From NCBI GenBank assembly GCA_017743605.1, contig JAGHYO010000036.1, positions 1-14,157 on the forward strand: a stretch of 14,157 nucleotides of DNA, given 5' to 3'. The stretch comes from Thermoflexus sp. Its GTDB lineage: Bacteria; Chloroflexota; Anaerolineae; Thermoflexales; Thermoflexaceae. Below, piece after piece: positions 13,576 to 14,157 of this stretch. The notes beneath the pieces are model-generated. The model was not told the origin of the DNA, ran no database searches, and was given only the letters and a program-made list of their open reading frames with translations. Both the position numbers and the translations under genes were made by a program. Numbering within the stretch: the stretch's first letter is position 1; each line of letters begins with the position of its first letter.

Positions 13576-14145
13576 TCACCGCTCCTGTAAAATAAGACCT
13601 TGGATGACGGCGGCCCACATAGCGATCTGAGCCCAAGGCTCCGGGTCTCCGTAAATCTCAACCGCTCCCTCCCGATAACTGCCTCGAAGCCACCCGAACT
13701 CCCTCCACTCGATTTGAGCCATCCGACGCCCGTCGATGTCTTCAATGTGCCCAATCCGGGGTCCCAGGATGGAAGGGAAATGGGAACGCAAGCGGAATAT
13801 ACCGACGAGCTGCTCCCACCGGCTCAGGATCCGGTAGTGCGGGATCAAAAGGCCCCGCTCCTCGAACCGCCATATCGGCGAGCCATCCTCTGCAACGAGA
13901 CGGTATTGCATACGGGGAAGAATAAAGGGCCGTTCTAAGAGAAGGCGCCGACCCGTGGCGGACTCCTCAACCTCCAAGATGAGCCTCAGAGCAGCGCGGA
14001 ACCTCGTGTAGAACAGAAGGCGGCGAAGCAGGCTTCCCCCCCGAATCTCCCGTATGCGGGCCAGCAATCGTCCTTCGGTGTCCTGGATGAAAAAGCAAGC
14101 GGGCTGGAGGACTGATACCGGTGTTTCGACCCGTAGGGTGAACAT
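13576..14145 (-). CDS. Tubby/LURP-one-like (scramblase-related) protein
   Basis: The 189-residue protein begins MFTLRVETPV and is rich in short strands: FFIQDTEGRLLARIRE, RRLLLERPFILPRMQYRLV, EDGSPIWRFEE. It ends in a hydrophobic helix, WAQIAMWAAVIQGLIL. A beta-barrel of this kind enclosing a C-terminal helix is typical of the tubby C-terminal-like / LURP-one-related / phospholipid scramblase superfamily, whose bacterial roles are mostly unknown. There is no signal peptide. ATG 14145 is preferred because AGGAGG at the window edge is then 6 nt upstream; ATG 14148 is adjacent. The assignment is by pattern only. Confidence 0.6.
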   Translation of the reverse strand: MFTLRVETPVSVLQPACFFIQDTEGRLLARIREIRGGSLLRRLLFYTRFRAALRLILEVEESATGRRLLLERPFILPRMQYRLVAEDGSPIWRFEERGLLIPHYRILSRWEQLVGIFRLRSHFPSILGPRIGHIEDIDGRRMAQIEWREFGWLRGSYREGAVEIYGDPEPWAQIAMWAAVIQGLILQER

Positions 14146-14157
14146 CATCCACCTCCT

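Overview
The window is high-GC bacterial chromosome with protein styles that remind me of thermophilic Chloroflexota (Thermoflexus/Anaerolineae-like): a PrsW protease, a 15-unit WD40 lipoprotein, a DUF4032-type protein and a TnpB relative. No rRNA or other phylogenetic marker is present, so the taxonomy is an inference.

Left part (1-4447, + strand): the 3' part of a secreted DsbA-like/cyclophilin fusion, a PrsW-type intramembrane protease, an MFS transporter coupled to it by a 5-nt gap, and then a decayed tnpB remnant. The key observation is in the fusion gene. An in-frame TGA (167-169) sits exactly where the first cysteine of the CPYC redox motif should be, and the reading frame is open on both sides. 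A perfect hairpin with a GGU-containing loop follows at 201-217. This is best read as a selenocysteine (U-P-Y-C) oxidoreductase.

Middle (4472-8891): a minus-strand WD40 lipoprotein gene is divergent from a plus-strand run of mazG-like pyrophosphohydrolase, metallophosphoesterase (4-nt overlap) and a ParB-fold/DUF4032-like protein. A short c-type-cytochrome-like fragment with a CXXCH motif follows.

Right-middle (9012-12422, + strand): tsaE and tsaB (N6-threonylcarbamoyl-adenosine tRNA modification), then a promoter region with 24-bp-periodic TCGGCCTT repeats and a palindrome, then rimI, a HAD hydrolase and a broken ubiA-type prenyltransferase gene with a TAG, a frameshift and a TAA.

Right end (12455-14145, - strand): a small Cys/Trp-motif membrane protein, a DUF2283 gene and an upstream DUF4258-like gene interrupted by one in-frame TAA (a toxin-antitoxin-like pair with a dead toxin). 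An imperfect 89-bp direct repeat lies on both sides of this pair. A tubby/LURP-one-like protein closes the window.

Several broken genes in 14 kb mean either real decay or base-calling/assembly errors. This matters for the TGA reading, but an error or random mutation would have to hit the catalytic Cys codon by chance.
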